This document shows positions 47,707 through 59,120 of a DNA stretch of 64,000 bases, one piece after another. The notes beneath the pieces were generated by a model. It saw only the letters and a program-made list of their open reading frames with translations. It was not told where the DNA came from and did not search any database. A program made the translations under genes and the position numbers. Within the stretch, counting starts at the first letter, position 1. Each line of letters begins with the position of its first letter. This DNA is from Nansenia antarctica (taxonomy: Eukaryota; Chordata; Actinopteri; Argentiniformes; Microstomatidae): the NCBI GenBank assembly GCA_963989245.1, contig OZ022344.1, forward strand, positions 59,791,342 to 59,855,341, read 5' to 3'.

Positions 47707-47864
47707 TTAGGAGGCAGGAATCAGCCTGCTCTGCGTTTTTTTTCTCTGCAGGTCTGTCAGGGTCTCTCTCTTGTGGAGGGGAAGGTGAAGCAGCTCCTCA
47801 GACTTGTGTCGACCTGTCACAGCTGTCCCAGACACCGAGGGGAGGCAGGAAGGAAACGGCAAGA

Positions 47865-48020
47865 GTCCTCTGTGGCTCAGTTGGTAGTTGGTAGAGTGTT
47901 GCCGCTAACAACGCTCAGGTTGTGGATTTGATTCCCACCGGGGCCATAATACTGTACTGAAAAGTGTATGCACTCACTGCAATGTAAGTTGCTTTGGATA
48001 AAAGCCTCAGCTAAATGGTA
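47865..48020 (+). mobile_element. tRNA-derived SINE, well-preserved copy
   Basis: gtcctctgtggctcagttgg, then a duplicated tagttggtagagtg in the A-box region, gccgctaacaacgctcaggt, gattcccaccggggcc, 'gtatgcactcactgcaatgt' and 'ctttggataaaagcctcagc' ending in taaatggtatata. The best full-length example here. The tagttgg duplication is particular to this copy. Confidence 0.92.
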
Positions 48021-49930
48021 TATATTATATATATAGGCACACAAACGCATGGAGAAGGCATTCGGCGTCTGTTCTACTGACACGTGTGAAGATCTCAACG
48101 GACAGTTACAGACGTTCCCTTGACCCTTTTGTTGGTCCCAGCAGCTCAGACCACAAAACAACATAAATAAAATAAAGTGACAATTGAATAATAGGCTAAA
48201 TAGATAAAAATACACAATAAAGACCAATAGACATTTGGGACCTTATATACAGTAGGTAAGATTTAACTTCCTCCAGCCAGGAAAGAAGAGAGGACGTCGC
48301 CCTGGTCCAAACATCACAGCTAACAGCTCCTCTGACAGAACAGTTACGCTGCACTGAAGAGCTGTCCAAACAACTGCAGCAAAGCAGATGCATTGTTGCT
48401 GCACCTTCAGGGGCTATATTTGGAGATAGAGTTTGCATATTTACCTTGTGCTTGTGTGTCATATTTACCTCATGGTTAGTTACATGTATGGTTAGTTCTG
48501 GTACAGTGGCACACAAAGTCAATGGAAACGTTGAAGATAATTGGAAGTGTTGGCTGAGGCCTTAATGGAAAGTGTTTCAAACATGCAGTGTAGTATAATG
48601 GACTTTAATATCTGCACTCTCCTCAGCATCACACTCAAGCTGCTTTATTTGCCGGGAACAATTTAACTTAGAGAGAAACACACACAGAGGCACAGAGAGC
48701 CATAAAGTGCTGCATAATGAGGAGACAGCTTCACTTCAGCAGCCTGTTGTTCAGATCCCAGATGCTCCGCAGCTCTGAGCCAAACCGGTTGGAACCGAGC
48801 GCTGTCTTGGTTAAGAAACCTTTAGAACAGGAAGGAACAGAAAGGAGTTTTTGTGCTAATTAGCGATTCGTAGGAGAGTATTGACGTAAATTGGAGCCTT
48901 GTCAAAGCCTTGTCAAAGTTTCCTCTGGATCAACGTCTATCTATCTATCCCACAGTTTCAAGTGACACTGACATTGTCTAAGCTGTCACAGGCTCTAGCA
49001 TGAGTCATTGGCTCATTAGTCACCAGATCATCAGTTCTTAGTGCTTATACAAAAACTGTACTTTAAACAAGTCTCCACACTGACATGGAACATGGCACCT
49101 GATTCAACAGTAATTTAACAACAGTATTCTTACGTCATATGTGACTTCTAATAACACCTTCTACTCTCTTCCTCACCCTAACACCGTGACCCGATGTGTT
49201 CTTTGTATAATCTAGAGGTTGTGATTGTGTCCTGGTTGTGTTTGTGTTCCTACTTGCATTACAAAATACATAATTAGAACGTGATGAATGAATGTCCACT
49301 GTGTTGTGTTGTTGTTAGGTTGTGTTGACACATTTGCTTCAAGAATACAGCTTGGCTGAACACTAAAACATAATTCAAGTAATTGTACAAAAATACGATT
49401 CCGTTGTGCTTGCTTTACAGTAAACGCAGCACAGCCCATCACCTTGTTCCGTTCCCCATCATGTTACAAAGAGCAGCCAAGTCAAGACTCGCTCCCCTAA
49501 TTGCAGATGTTTAACGGTAGGCTACGGCTGTGAAACTCCAGTGAGAAACACATTATGACATATATTAGTCCTGAATTTGAAACTAATGTGCAGGTTTTCC
49601 AGACAAATGCTGATAAAAGAGAGAAGTCCCCAGGAGAAGAAGCATTTGAAGTTGTAGTTTCAGGGGAATGGTCCTCAGAAATGGAGTCCTAGTGAAATGA
49701 ATAGTGTCCCAGGGAGAAATGAAGCTTAAAAGCCCCCAAATTAATCAGATTATCCACACTGTGTGACCGCAATTTGGAAATAAGTCTGCAGAATAAGGAG
49801 GAGAACAGAGAAACAGAACGAGAGAAAGTCGCCTTGTGTATGCACATCCAGCCCAGCCCTGCTAAACACACATTACAACTAGAACAAGGGCTAGAGCAAA
49901 TGCTCTCTGAACTATGAGAGATGTGCATTT

Positions 49931-49932
<2 letters not shown>
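48021..49932. other. Unannotated stretch, no gene seen
   Basis: Unique-looking. Frames up to about 108 codons (48196-48522, minus) are without domain. No repeat ends are recognised. Confidence 0.4.
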
Positions 49933-49933
<1 letters not shown>

Positions 49934-50004
<71 letters not shown>

Positions 50005-50053
50005 CTGTGCGTGCGTGTGTGTGAAGGTGTGTGTGTGTGTGTGTGTGTGTGTT
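49934..50053. repeat. (GT)n microsatellite, interrupted
   Basis: A long GT run to 50000, then gcgtctgtgcgtgcg, and a second GT run. Confidence 0.97.
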
Positions 50054-50390
50054 TTTGTGTTTGCACGCATGTGTATGTTAACAATGTACTGTTGTAACCC
50101 CTAAGCACCCAGGGTTCCAGAGGTTCGCAGAAAAGGCTTAAGCCTAGTCCAGGATTAAATCACACATGCAATGGAAAATCCAATGAGGGGGCTTTTTAGT
50201 CTAGGATTAATCTGTGTCCATGAAAGCAGCCAACCCTATGTGTTTTATGTAATCTGTAGTTATTTGTATGTGGGCAGTTTTATGTTGGTAGTCAAGGTGA
50301 TTTGGTTGGTTCTCTTTCGTGACTATCACTTTGGGAATTATATTTTTTTGGTTAATTCATCAGAAAGGCAGCCTTTTGAAACCCTTTTCA

Positions 50391-50522
<132 letters not shown>

Positions 50523-50934
50523 AACCCTTCAACCCGTTCTCAAAAGTTTGGAGTTGCAGCAGCAGCTCCGAGCAAAAGTCTAGTTAGAATTCCTTTCATG
50601 CAGTTTTTTTTACACCAATCCCTCGGTTGTGAAGTGATGTTAGGATCCTCCTCTTTAATAGTAGTGTTCAGAATAGTTGTAACCAATCGTTATACTGTGG
50701 CTGTGTGTGACTGAGAGAGAGCTCTGAATCTGTAACTACAGTATGTGAGGGAGGGGAGGCAGTGAGGTGCAGCAGTAGAACATGCGTCCCATGCTGCTAG
50801 GTTTGATGTCTACATTAACCTCCAGCCTCTACAGGGAGGAGGACTCCAGGCCTGATGGAAGAGAGCTGGAGCACCATTCACCTCCTCCAGAGGAATAGAG
50901 AACATCTGCTGGAGATACACTAGAAACATGATAT

Positions 50935-51400
50935 ACAGTGATGCTAGAAAGTATGTGAACCCCTTGTGCAACTATAGATTTAGTTTTTACAATGAAATCT
51001 TTATTTAATCAGAACCAGTATTTTTTATATCTGACGTTTGTTTATATTTACCAATTCCATATGTTGGTTTAGAGGGAATCATGCGTGTTGTAGGAAAACT
51101 AAATTATAAAGAAATTAGTGCAGGTGCAAAAATAAATGAACCCCAAGTTAAATCAAGTAGGTAAGTAGAATCCGGTGAGTAAATAATTGGGTACCAAATG
51201 AAGCAGTTGAAGCAGAGATCTTTAGGAAAGAGTTTGGGTGGGACTCTGATAAATAGAGATAAGAAACCTGGTCAGTTTTGTGTTATCCATACAGGTGAAT
51301 GCAAAACACACCACGCCGAGAGGAATGGAGATCTCAGAGGACGTCAGGAAGAGGTTAGAAAGAGCGGAAGTCTGCGGAAGGCTATAGGATTTTTACTCCA
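50935..51400 (+). mobile_element. Tc1-like element, 5' half
   Basis: 'tacagtgatgctagaaagta' and 'tgtgaaccccttgtgc' form a Tc1-type end. After about 390 bases a transposase N-terminus-like frame starts MEISEDVRK (around 51328), soon broken. No matching right end is found, so it is a truncated, decayed copy. Confidence 0.7.
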
Positions 51401-51469
51401 TTAGTCCACTGTGCAAATAATTTACAAATGGCTAGCATTTAACATGACAGAAACTCAGCCTAGAAGCAG

Positions 51470-51757
51470 GTCAGACGTTTCTTGTAGTTGGTCACCAGGT
51501 TTTCTCACATCTAAGGAGGGATTTTGGTCCAGTCCTCTTTGCAGATCCTCTCCAAATCCTTACGGTTACGAGGCTGGTGCTTGGCAACTAGAAGCTTCAG
51601 GTCCCTCCACAGATTGTCTATAGGCTTAAGGTCCGTAGACTGGCTAGGCCACTCCCTGACCTTAATGTGCTTCTACTTCAGCCACTCCTTTGTTACATTG
51701 GCCGTATGTTTTGGGTCATTGTCATGCTGGAAGACCCATCCATGACCCATTTTCTCA
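51470..51757 (-). pseudogene. Tc1 transposase C-terminal fragment, reversed
   Basis: On the minus strand the piece reads …QHDNDPKHTA… (catalytic second Asp region), KEWLK, EWPSQS-DL-PI-NLWR, and …YKKRL, the C-terminal half of a Tc1/mariner transposase. The Glu expected after NPI is changed (the codon reads as Asp or is lost), and a frame interruption lies near 51675. The 3' UTR of the same family follows directly at 51772 but in the opposite orientation, so the element has been internally inverted or two copies are joined. Confidence 0.7.
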
Positions 51758-51771
51758 TCTGACCACATCAA

Positions 51772-51985
51772 GTCATGTTTTGCTTGGGGATCAAATACTT
51801 ATTTCCCTCGATCAAATGCAAATCAATTCATAACTTTTATATAATGTGTTTTTCTGGATTTTTTTGTTGATATTCAGTCTCTCACTGTTAAAACAAACAT
51901 ACCAATAAAATATAGACCGCTCATTTCTTTGTAAGTGGGCAAACTCAGCAGGGGATCAAGTAGCCTACTTATTTCCCGCACTGTA
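51772..51985 (+). mobile_element. Tc1-like 3' UTR and terminal repeat
   Basis: 'gtcatgttttgcttggggat', 'caaatacttatttccctc', 'tttttctggatttttttgtt' and 'cagcaggggatcaagtagcc…atttcccgcactgta' are the 3' region of a common fish Tc1 family. The end lies against TA-rich sequence. Confidence 0.8.
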
Positions 51986-51991
51986 TATACA

Positions 51992-52055
<64 letters not shown>
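51986..52055. repeat. (TA)n microsatellite between two Tc1 ends
   Basis: About 30 TA units separate the end of one Tc1 element from the start of the next. TA is the Tc1 target, so the run is a natural insertion site. Confidence 0.95.
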
Positions 52056-52058
<3 letters not shown>

Positions 52059-52924
52059 TCCATATATATTTGGACACAGACAGAATTTGTGTTATTTTAG
52101 CTGTTTACCAAAACATCTTCAAGTTACAGTTATATAATGAATATGGGCTTAAAGTGCAGACTCTCATCTTTAGGGTAAGGATATTCACATCCAAATTGAA
52201 GGAAGGGTTTAGGAATTACAGCTCTTTAATATGTAGCTCCCTCTTTTTCAAGGGACCAAAAGTAATTGGACAATTGACTCAAAAGCTGTTTCATGGGCCA
52301 GTGTGGGCTATTCATTCATTATTTCTTTATCAATTAAGCAGGTAAAAGGTCTGAGTTGATTCCAACTGTGGCATTTGCATTTGGAAGCTGTTGCTGTATA
52401 CGCACACCATGCAGTCAACGGAGCTCTCAATGCAAGTGAAACAGGCCATCCTTAGGCTGTAAAAACAAAACAAAAATCCATCAGAGAGATAGTGGGAACA
52501 TTAATAGAGGCCAAATTAACTGTTTGGTACATTCTGAGAAAAAAAGAATGCACTGGTGAGCTCGGCACCACAAAAAGGTCTGGACGTCCATGGAAGACAA
52601 GAGTGGTGGATGATCACAGGATCCTTTACATGGTAAAGGAAAACCCCATCACAACATCCAGCCAAGTGAAGAACAGTCTCCAGGAGGTAGGCATATCATT
52701 ATTCAAGTGTACCATAAAGGGAAGACTTCACACAAGCAAATACAGAGGGTTCACCACAAGGTGCAAGCCATTCATAAACCTCAAGAATAGAAAGGCCAGA
52801 TTAGACTTTGACAAAAAACATCTAAAAAAGCCAGCCCTGTTCTGGAACAGCATTCTTTGGACCGATGGAACTAAGATCAACCTGTACCAGAATGATGGGA
52901 AGAAAAAAGTAAGGAGAAGGCTTG

Positions 52925-55480
52925 GATTGATTGATTGATTGAAAACTTTATTAGAATGTTTGCAGAAGTAGGTACATGAAAGTACATATTACATACAAGG
53001 TCAACTAAAAGGATAAAAACCCAAGAAAGCCACTGGCTTATTTCAATTGGGGTCCTTGATTTTCAATTCATCGTTACATGTAAGACAGACATAAGAAAAA
53101 AACTAGTACTATCTACAAGATAATACAGACAAATAACTATTACTATCTACAAGATAAACGTACATCCATCATGGGAAGAACAATACAACAAAACATAAGG
53201 TATCGGGTAGGACAGGTGGGGACATACACCACAGGTGGGGGCGGGGGACAAAACACAAAGTATGTACAGTGGGTAGTTCGGGTCTTTTAATCTGATTTTT
53301 GTTTTTGTTTTTGTTGTTTTAGAGGGTCCAGTTACGGATTGCAGCCTCCTGTAAATGTTTTTTGAGAGTGGTTTTGAAGGTGGGCAGTGTTTTGCACTCC
53401 TTTAAGATTATAGGAAGGGCGTTCCACATTTTTACTGCATAGTTTGCAAACGAGTTTAACCCCTTGTTTGTGGTGCACCGCGGTTGAACGTGGTTCGTGG
53501 AGCTTCCTCTGGTGTTGTATGTGTGGACGTTGTTCACTTTTTGGAAGTATGTTGACAGGTACTTGGGTGTCTTTGTGGTGTAGCGTATCTTGAAGACCAG
53601 GCCCAGTGCAAGCTGCTGCACTCTGTCAACTACTCGTAGCCAATCAAGGCTAAAAAAATGAGCAGCGGTTAGATGTGTCCTAGGGTTGAGGCCTAGCAGA
53701 AGCCTAACCAGTTTATTTTGGGCTGTCTGGAGTCTTGTTTTATGGGCCTTTGTGGTTCTATAGTACCATGATGTTACGGCATAGTCGAAGTGACATTGAA
53801 TGAGAGCTCCTGATAGGGTCCTCAGTGTGTTTTTACTGACAAGTGAGGATATCCTGTACAAGAATCTAGTTCTATGGTTCACTTTTTTGATTACTTTTGC
53901 TGCCATTTTATCTCCGGAAAGATTTGCCTCTAAGATGGAGCCCAGGTATGTAATATCCTCTTTTCTTGTGATATTAATGTTACCCACTTTTATTTTAAAA
54001 TTTTCAGCCTTTCTGAGTTTAGATGGGGATCCGTATAGGATGGTTTCAGTTTTACCTAGGTGTATTGATAGTTTATTGTCAGCTAGCCAGATGCAGATTC
54101 TACTCAGTTCAGTGCTTAGCGCTTTTTCCACCTGCAATATGTCCCTGTCAGAGACCAGCAGAGCCGAGTCATCCGCGAACAGGAACAAATTGCAATCACA
54201 TGCTGATGACATGTCATTCACATATATTAGGAACAGTAAAGGTCCCAATATGCTTCCTTGTGGAACGCCGCAGGTCACTGGGAGGGGGGGGGACAGTGTT
54301 CCGTTCACACTAACCACCTGTTCCCTCCCCTCTAAGTAGGATTGCATCCAGCTCACCGATGTTCTATCGAACCCAATTGCTTTCAGTTTATCTAACAATA
54401 TGTGGTGATCTACTGTGTCGAAGGCCTTCTGGAGGTCCAGCATGACCATGCCGCAGTACTTGCCCGAGTCCACCTCATGGTTGATGTGGTCGTTCAAATA
54501 GAGAAGGCATGTGTCAGTGGAATGGGATGTTCTGAATCCTGATTGAAATTCATACATCAGATTTTTTTCGGTAAGGTACCTATCAACCTGTTCATAAACT
54601 ATTTTTTCCATAAGTTTCGAGATGGAATTAAGAATAGAAACAGGTCGGTAGTTGCCTGGGTCTAATTTGCTTCCTTTTTTATACAGTGGGGTTACCCTTG
54701 CTATTTTAAAGTCAAGGGGGACGTGTCCCTGTTTGATGGAGAGGTTTATTATGTGGGTGATGATTGGGGTAATGGAGGCAGCTGAGTCTTTTAGAAATCT
54801 GGCTGGAATATTGTCATGGCCCGTGGCCTTTTCTGAGTGTAGAGCGCCCAGCTTTTTAAACACCTCATCGTTTGACACCATGGTGAGTTTAAAATCATCA
54901 TTGCGTACACCCAGTTTATTGTAGAACGCACGGATGTGCTCTACACCATAGCGCCCTGAGTGGGGTGGTAGATTGTTAACTAATTTAGTGGCTATGGTTG
55001 TAAAGAAAGTGTTTAAGCACTTAGCCACATCCAGCTTGTCTGTAAGGAGAGAATCACCAGATTTTATGCTGATGTTTGTAGACCTGGTTTTGAGTTTTTG
55101 ACTGCAACCTAGTTGGCTATTAAGTAGCTTCCAAAGGTCACGTGGTTTGTTTAAGTTTTCTTCGATTTTGTTATCGAGGTATTCTTTCTTAGCAGATTTG
55201 GTCATGGTAATTACCTGATTGCATAGTTTGTTGCATTGTTTTTTAATTTTCTCAAACTGGGTTTTGTGATCTTCGTTTAAGTGTTTCACTAATTTTGATT
55301 TGCATTTTTGAACTTCAGAGCATTTTAGGTCTCTGACTTTCATAGCATTTAGAATGTCCGAATTCATCCATGGTTCCGATCGGGCTTTAACCCTGGTGGT
55401 TCTCATGGGGGCTATACTGTCAATAATATTTAGGAATTTGGTTTTGAAACCTAGCCATGCCTCTTCAACCTGTGGAACAA
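52925..55480 (-). mobile_element. CR1/L2-like LINE, 5'-truncated, intact RT frame (copy 3)
   Basis: The 3' tail (left) is ggattgattgattgattg at 52924. The 3' UTR is like copy 2 except for a lost gtacagc (near 53203) and a gained gttttt-rich stretch before the stop (53300-53320). Homology stops near 55473 (cctcttcaacctgtg). A short duplication tgtggaacaacc/tgtggaacagc lies at the junction with Tc1. Confidence 0.92.
53319..55406 (-). CDS. LINE ORF2 C-terminal part: reverse transcriptase (695 codons, second copy)
   Basis: Same protein as at 38060-40147, with six changes that I count: T8A, H50Q, E160A, S175T, K282N and L585F. All RT motifs, including FADD at 410-413, are kept. No stop or frameshift in 695 codons. 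The frame is also open upstream of this Met to the truncation near 55474, so the true start is lost with the endonuclease domain. Near-identity of the two copies implies recent insertion from closely related source elements. It lies in antisense within the Tc1 transposase gene. Confidence 0.93.
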   Translation of the reverse strand: MRTTRVKARSEPWMNSDILNAMKVRDLKCSEVQKCKSKLVKHLNEDHKTQFEKIKKQCNKLCNQVITMTKSAKKEYLDNKIEENLNKPRDLWKLLNSQLGCSQKLKTRSTNISIKSGDSLLTDKLDVAKCLNTFFTTIATKLVNNLPPHSGRYGVEHIRAFYNKLGVRNDDFKLTMVSNDEVFKKLGALHSEKATGHDNIPARFLKDSAASITPIITHIINLSIKQGHVPLDFKIARVTPLYKKGSKLDPGNYRPVSILNSISKLMEKIVYEQVDRYLTEKNLMYEFQSGFRTSHSTDTCLLYLNDHINHEVDSGKYCGMVMLDLQKAFDTVDHHILLDKLKAIGFDRTSVSWMQSYLEGREQVVSVNGTLSPPLPVTCGVPQGSILGPLLFLIYVNDMSSACDCNLFLFADDSALLVSDRDILQVEKALSTELSRICIWLADNKLSIHLGKTETILYGSPSKLRKAENFKIKVGNINITRKEDITYLGSILEANLSGDKMAAKVIKKVNHRTRFLYRISSLVSKNTLRTLSGALIQCHFDYAVTSWYYRTTKAHKTRLQTAQNKLVRLLLGLNPRTHLTAAHFFSLDWLRVVDRVQQLALGLVFKIRYTTKTPKYLSTYFQKVNNVHTYNTRGSSTNHVQPRCTTNKGLNSFANYAVKMWNALPIILKECKTLPTFKTTLKKHLQEAAIRNWTL

Positions 55481-56271
55481 CCTGTGGAACAGCTCATGAT
55501 CCGACGCATACCACATCATCTGTAAAAAAAACTTGTTTATTGATGATGTGACAGAAGACAGAAGCAGACAGATTAATTCTGAAGTGTTTAGGGACATTCT
55601 GTCTGCTCAGATTCAGACAAATTCCGCAAAGTTGCTTGGATGGTGCTTCACAATACAGATGGACAATGACCCAAAACATACTGCGTAAGCAACCCAGGAG
55701 TTTTTTAAGGCAGAAAAGTGGAATATTCTGCAATGGCTGAGTCAATCACCTGATCTCAACCCAATCAAGCATGCATTTCACTTGCTGAAGACCACATTTA
55801 AGGCAGAAAGACCCACGAACAAACGACAACTGAAGACTGCTGCAGTAAAGGCCTGGCAAAGCATCACAAAGGAGGAAACCCAGCATTTGGTGATGTCCAT
55901 GGGTTCCAGACTTCAGGCAGTCATAGCCTGCAAAGGATTCTCGACAAAGTATTAAAAATGAACAATTGATTTATGATTATGTTAATTTGTCCAATTACTT
56001 TTGAGCTCCTGAAAATAGGGGACTGTGTATAAAAATTGTTGCAATTCCTAAACGTTTCATACAATATTTTTGTTCAACCCCTTGAATTAAAGCTGAAAGT
56101 CTGCACTTCAATTACATCTCGATTGTTTCATTCCAAATCCATTGTGGTGGCATACAGACCCAAAATTATGGAAATTGTGTCACTGTCCAAATACTTCCGG
56201 ACCTAACTGTATATATATGTACACGCACACACACACCTACTATTGCTGCTTTCATGGAAATAAAAGTTTTA

Positions 56272-56690
56272 TTAATTAGTCAATCAAACTTTATTTATAT
56301 AGCCATGCATTGAATGCAACTCCAAGTGCTGAACATAAAAACAGTAGTGAAACAATAGATAAATAAACTACAATACCATAAAACAAGAGGTAGAATGAAA
56401 TAGATAAAATAAATATAACACAATAAAACCAGGAATAAAACAAGAAATAGAAGATAAGACAGGAGTACAAGTGCAAGTTCACATAGACACTAGATAAAAG
56501 CCAGGCTAAAAAGGTGTGTTTTAAGTTTTCTCTTAAAGATATTCACACTGTCAGCCACCCTCAAGTCTTCCGGCAAGCCGTTACACAGTCTCGGGACATA
56601 GTGGCTAAAAGCAGCCTCGCCATGGGTCTTATACCCCTGGAACAACTAAGAGACCGGGACCAGCGGACCTGAGGGATTATCTCTCAGAAT
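56272..56690 (-). mobile_element. LINE 3' end, minus orientation
   Basis: On the minus strand, a frame reads GEAAFSHYVPRLCNGLPEDL then RVADSVNIFKRKLKTHLFSL, the C-terminus of a CR1/L2-like ORF2 (Trp of the usual WN-LP is Cys). The 3' UTR and the end 'aaataaagtttgattgact' (left) follow. Same family as 37110-37417, in inverted orientation, and better kept. Confidence 0.85.
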
Positions 56691-56734
56691 GGGTGATGTT
56701 CACGTTGTCCTCCCATCCTCCTTTTATTTCACTC

Positions 56735-56795
56735 CACCCCCTCCTTTAAAGACTTTCACTCCACCCCCTCCTTTAAAGACTCTCACACCACACCA
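56735..56795. repeat. 30-bp tandem duplication
   Basis: 'cactccaccccctcctttaa' plus 'agact' occurs twice (about 56731 and 56758), then accacacc repeats. Confidence 0.85.
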
Positions 56796-56799
56796 CTTT

Positions 56800-57529
56800 C
56801 ACACCACACCACAAATCACTCAACGCCTAAAAGATTTGAGCGTGATGTGTTTTTCTGTAATGGTCTTCTTTCTAGGCAAAGGAGAGATTCAGAATCATGG
56901 CCATGGTTGTACATTTTTGTCCTCATAGGCTTGGTCCTTTGTACAACATTTATTGACCTACCTGCATTTAGTGTGTTGATAGTGTCCCATTTCGCGTGTG
57001 TTACATTTCGGGTGCATTAGAGATTATGAGGCTGGAGATATAAATGACCATGGGGATAAATCTTAATCACCTTATTATGAGATGTGTCTGCCAAGACTTC
57101 GACGAACTCTAATTTAAATTATAAAAATGCTTTACGGCCTCATTTGAGTTTATAATGTATTAGACCGGGTCGGTCACTGAGCTCAAACTGTTTACCACGG
57201 TCGGTTTCAGCCAAGAAGTGCTTCTCAAGGGTAGGAATATTACAAGAAGAGACCAGAAGGTTTCAAGTGTCAGTTTACTGTAGTTTTATAGTTGTTTTAT
57301 ATGCTATTTGCTTAACTTCTGTAGTTATGTTATTTCACACGTCACACGTCACATAGTAGTTAGAAACCCAAAACCCCCCCAGCTTATTTACATTTCAATT
57401 CAATTACAATACAATTACTAAAGTGCTGTGTAAAATCATGTTTGCACATTGTCGTGTCTCCAGTCATCACAAGCCTTTCTACACAGATATGTGCAAGTAA
57501 AGCATGTCCAGATCTCATTTGTGAGGAGG
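56800..57529. other. Unannotated stretch, no gene seen
   Basis: Unique-looking. 'cacacgtcacacgtcac' near 57337 is a short direct repeat. Confidence 0.4.
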
Positions 57530-57640
57530 GGTGGAGGTGGAGGAGAGGAGGGCAGAGAAGAGGAGAGGAGAGGAGGGCAGAGAAGAAGAGGGGAGAGGAG
57601 AGGAGAGGAGAGGAGGGGAGAGGATGGAAGGGGAGCGCTA
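57530..57640. repeat. (GGAGA)n polypurine tract
   Basis: GAGGAGAGGAGGGC units and gagaggagaggagaggagag. Frames over it are R/E/G repeats. Confidence 0.93.
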
Positions 57641-58905
57641 CATTTGATGACGGAACACTGGCAGACATTTTAGAATTGCAGTGTTTATGTCCTCTGTCGC
57701 CGTGTCTCATCTAATCATGTTATGCAGCCCACACTATGTTCCATGTACTGACAACCAAGATAAAAGCGCTCTAGTCATTGTCGATTGCTCAGTTGACGAG
57801 TGAATTATTGATCTTACCCAGTTCTCTCATGGAGTGTACAGCATCCAATACTTGAAGACTTGCAATTCAAGCCTATTTATTCTGAATGCCTTGTATTGTG
57901 TCTGAGGAGTTACCTTAGCTTTGGGGACAATTCTAAATTCCATTGTGTGTCATAATAAAGCAGGTGTTCCGTATGCATGCAGTACAGTTGAAGCTTTGAC
58001 TTCAGCTTTGAAGCCAGACTTTAGAAACACAGTATTGCTGTTGTTGCATTCCTCAGGCCTTTGCACCCCTGTGCATGTTGCATGCACCTTTTAGAAAGCG
58101 ATTCATTCACGACTCGGAGTCTCATTTGCATCCAATGTTGTTATTACCATACCAATCTGTACGGATAGGATTCCAAAGCAGGTTGTAAAACCATTAATTC
58201 TGAACATTAACACGTGGGAGTAGTGGAATATATCATCTTTTATTATGACTCATGTTGCTCTTCGTTCTGTTCCTGGGAGAAGTAGTTTTTCTGATGTGGG
58301 TGTCGGATTTCAGTAATTATGAGGGGGCGGGTCTGTTTTTACTGATAACATGCTGTGCTGAGCAGTTAAGGTCAGGGGCTGAGTGGTGAAAGAGTACACA
58401 TTCGGCAGCTGTCAAATTATCTTAAATTATCTTGAACGAAAACATTTTAATTAGGTGAAAGAGAAGCTGTCAGTCAAACATTATTCAATTCACCCATGTC
58501 TCGTCAAGGCTAACTCTGGCCAGGCTTGTAAAGTCTTGTTTTGGTAAGTAATAAGCAGCCCAGAACAGCTTATTGTCGAAAATAAGATACTATGATGGAA
58601 AAAGAAGGGAAAAAGAGAGTGCAGAGCGGTGTTCTTTGCGGAACAAACCCTTCTGATGGAGCTTTATGAAGTCTATAAAGAAGAAGCAATCACCAAAAAG
58701 GGCAATACTGCCGCAATTAACAAGGCGAGGGAGATGGCTTGGCAAAAAAATTGCAGACAGATTAAATGCTTAAGTTATACTAACCTACTTATTGTTTTAT
58801 TTTTATTTTTTTATAAATTAACATTCACTATTGTGGCTACATTATCAGCAGGCTAGATATTATCAGATGTATGTTTAAAGTTATGGTGTAGGCTAACTTA
58901 CGAGA
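57641..58905. other. Unannotated stretch, no gene seen
   Basis: AT-rich. A 75-codon plus frame (58629-58856) has a charged first half and a hydrophobic second half, but no domain is recognised and there is no support for expression. Confidence 0.4.
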
Positions 58906-58924
58906 ACTGACATAACTACTCGGC

Positions 58925-59120
58925 CGAGTCATACCAAAGACTTTAAAAATGGTACCCGATGCCTCCCTGCTTGGCACTCAGCATTAATTGTTGGATTGGG
59001 GGTAAGACCATACCAGCGTCATGTCCAGGGGGTGTACTTGTCCATCAAGCTGCCTCACGCTTCGGAAACAGAAGATCTCCTGCCCCCTGAGGGCACCATC
59101 GGTTCTCAAGGCTACTTACA
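58925..59120 (+). mobile_element. Possible interspersed repeat fragment
   Basis: 'gagtcataccaaagacttta' and 'gcctccctgcttggcactca' recall a repeat present in many fish genomes. Only one copy is in this window and no ends can be fixed. Confidence 0.35.

Larger units (their letters stand above)
46149..47733 (+). repeat. 64-bp tandem duplication, second unit disrupted by two MITEs
   Basis: Unit 1 is 46149-46212. Unit 2 begins at 46213 (gtggtagagtctggacggac), is cut at TAA by the 560-bp element, resumes as cactatcgctcctcctta, is cut again by the 890-bp element, and ends …aatcagcctgctctg at 47733. Unit 1 therefore shows both empty sites. Confidence 0.95.
52409..55955 (+). pseudogene. Tc1 transposase, interrupted and decayed
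   Basis: The native start is probably ATG at 52409 (MQSTELSMQVKQAILRL, then stop TAA at codon 18). The frame reopens from 52492 with the DNA-binding part (TGELGTTKRSGRPWKTRVVD) and reaches the first catalytic block LWTDGTKINLYQ (Asp kept, usual Glu after it is Gly). At 52925 the LINE interrupts. The right part resumes near 55481 (GTAHDPTHTTSSVK), has lost about 70 bases relative to the family just after it, and carries the second Asp block (MDNDPKHTA, 55659). In the third block NPIKH the catalytic Glu is Lys (AAG, 55767-55769). It ends at TAA 55953-55955. Not functional. Confidence 0.88.
52056..56208 (+). mobile_element. Tc1 transposon split by a LINE
   Basis: Left inverted repeat: aggtccatatatatttggac. 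The right one, complemented, is cagttaggtccggaagtatttggacagtgac, so the arms agree except for the first five bases at the left, lost into the TA run, and scattered changes. The element proper is about 1.6 kb (52056-52924 and 55481-56208). Between these lies the 2.55-kb LINE on the opposite strand. The target is TA. Confidence 0.9.
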
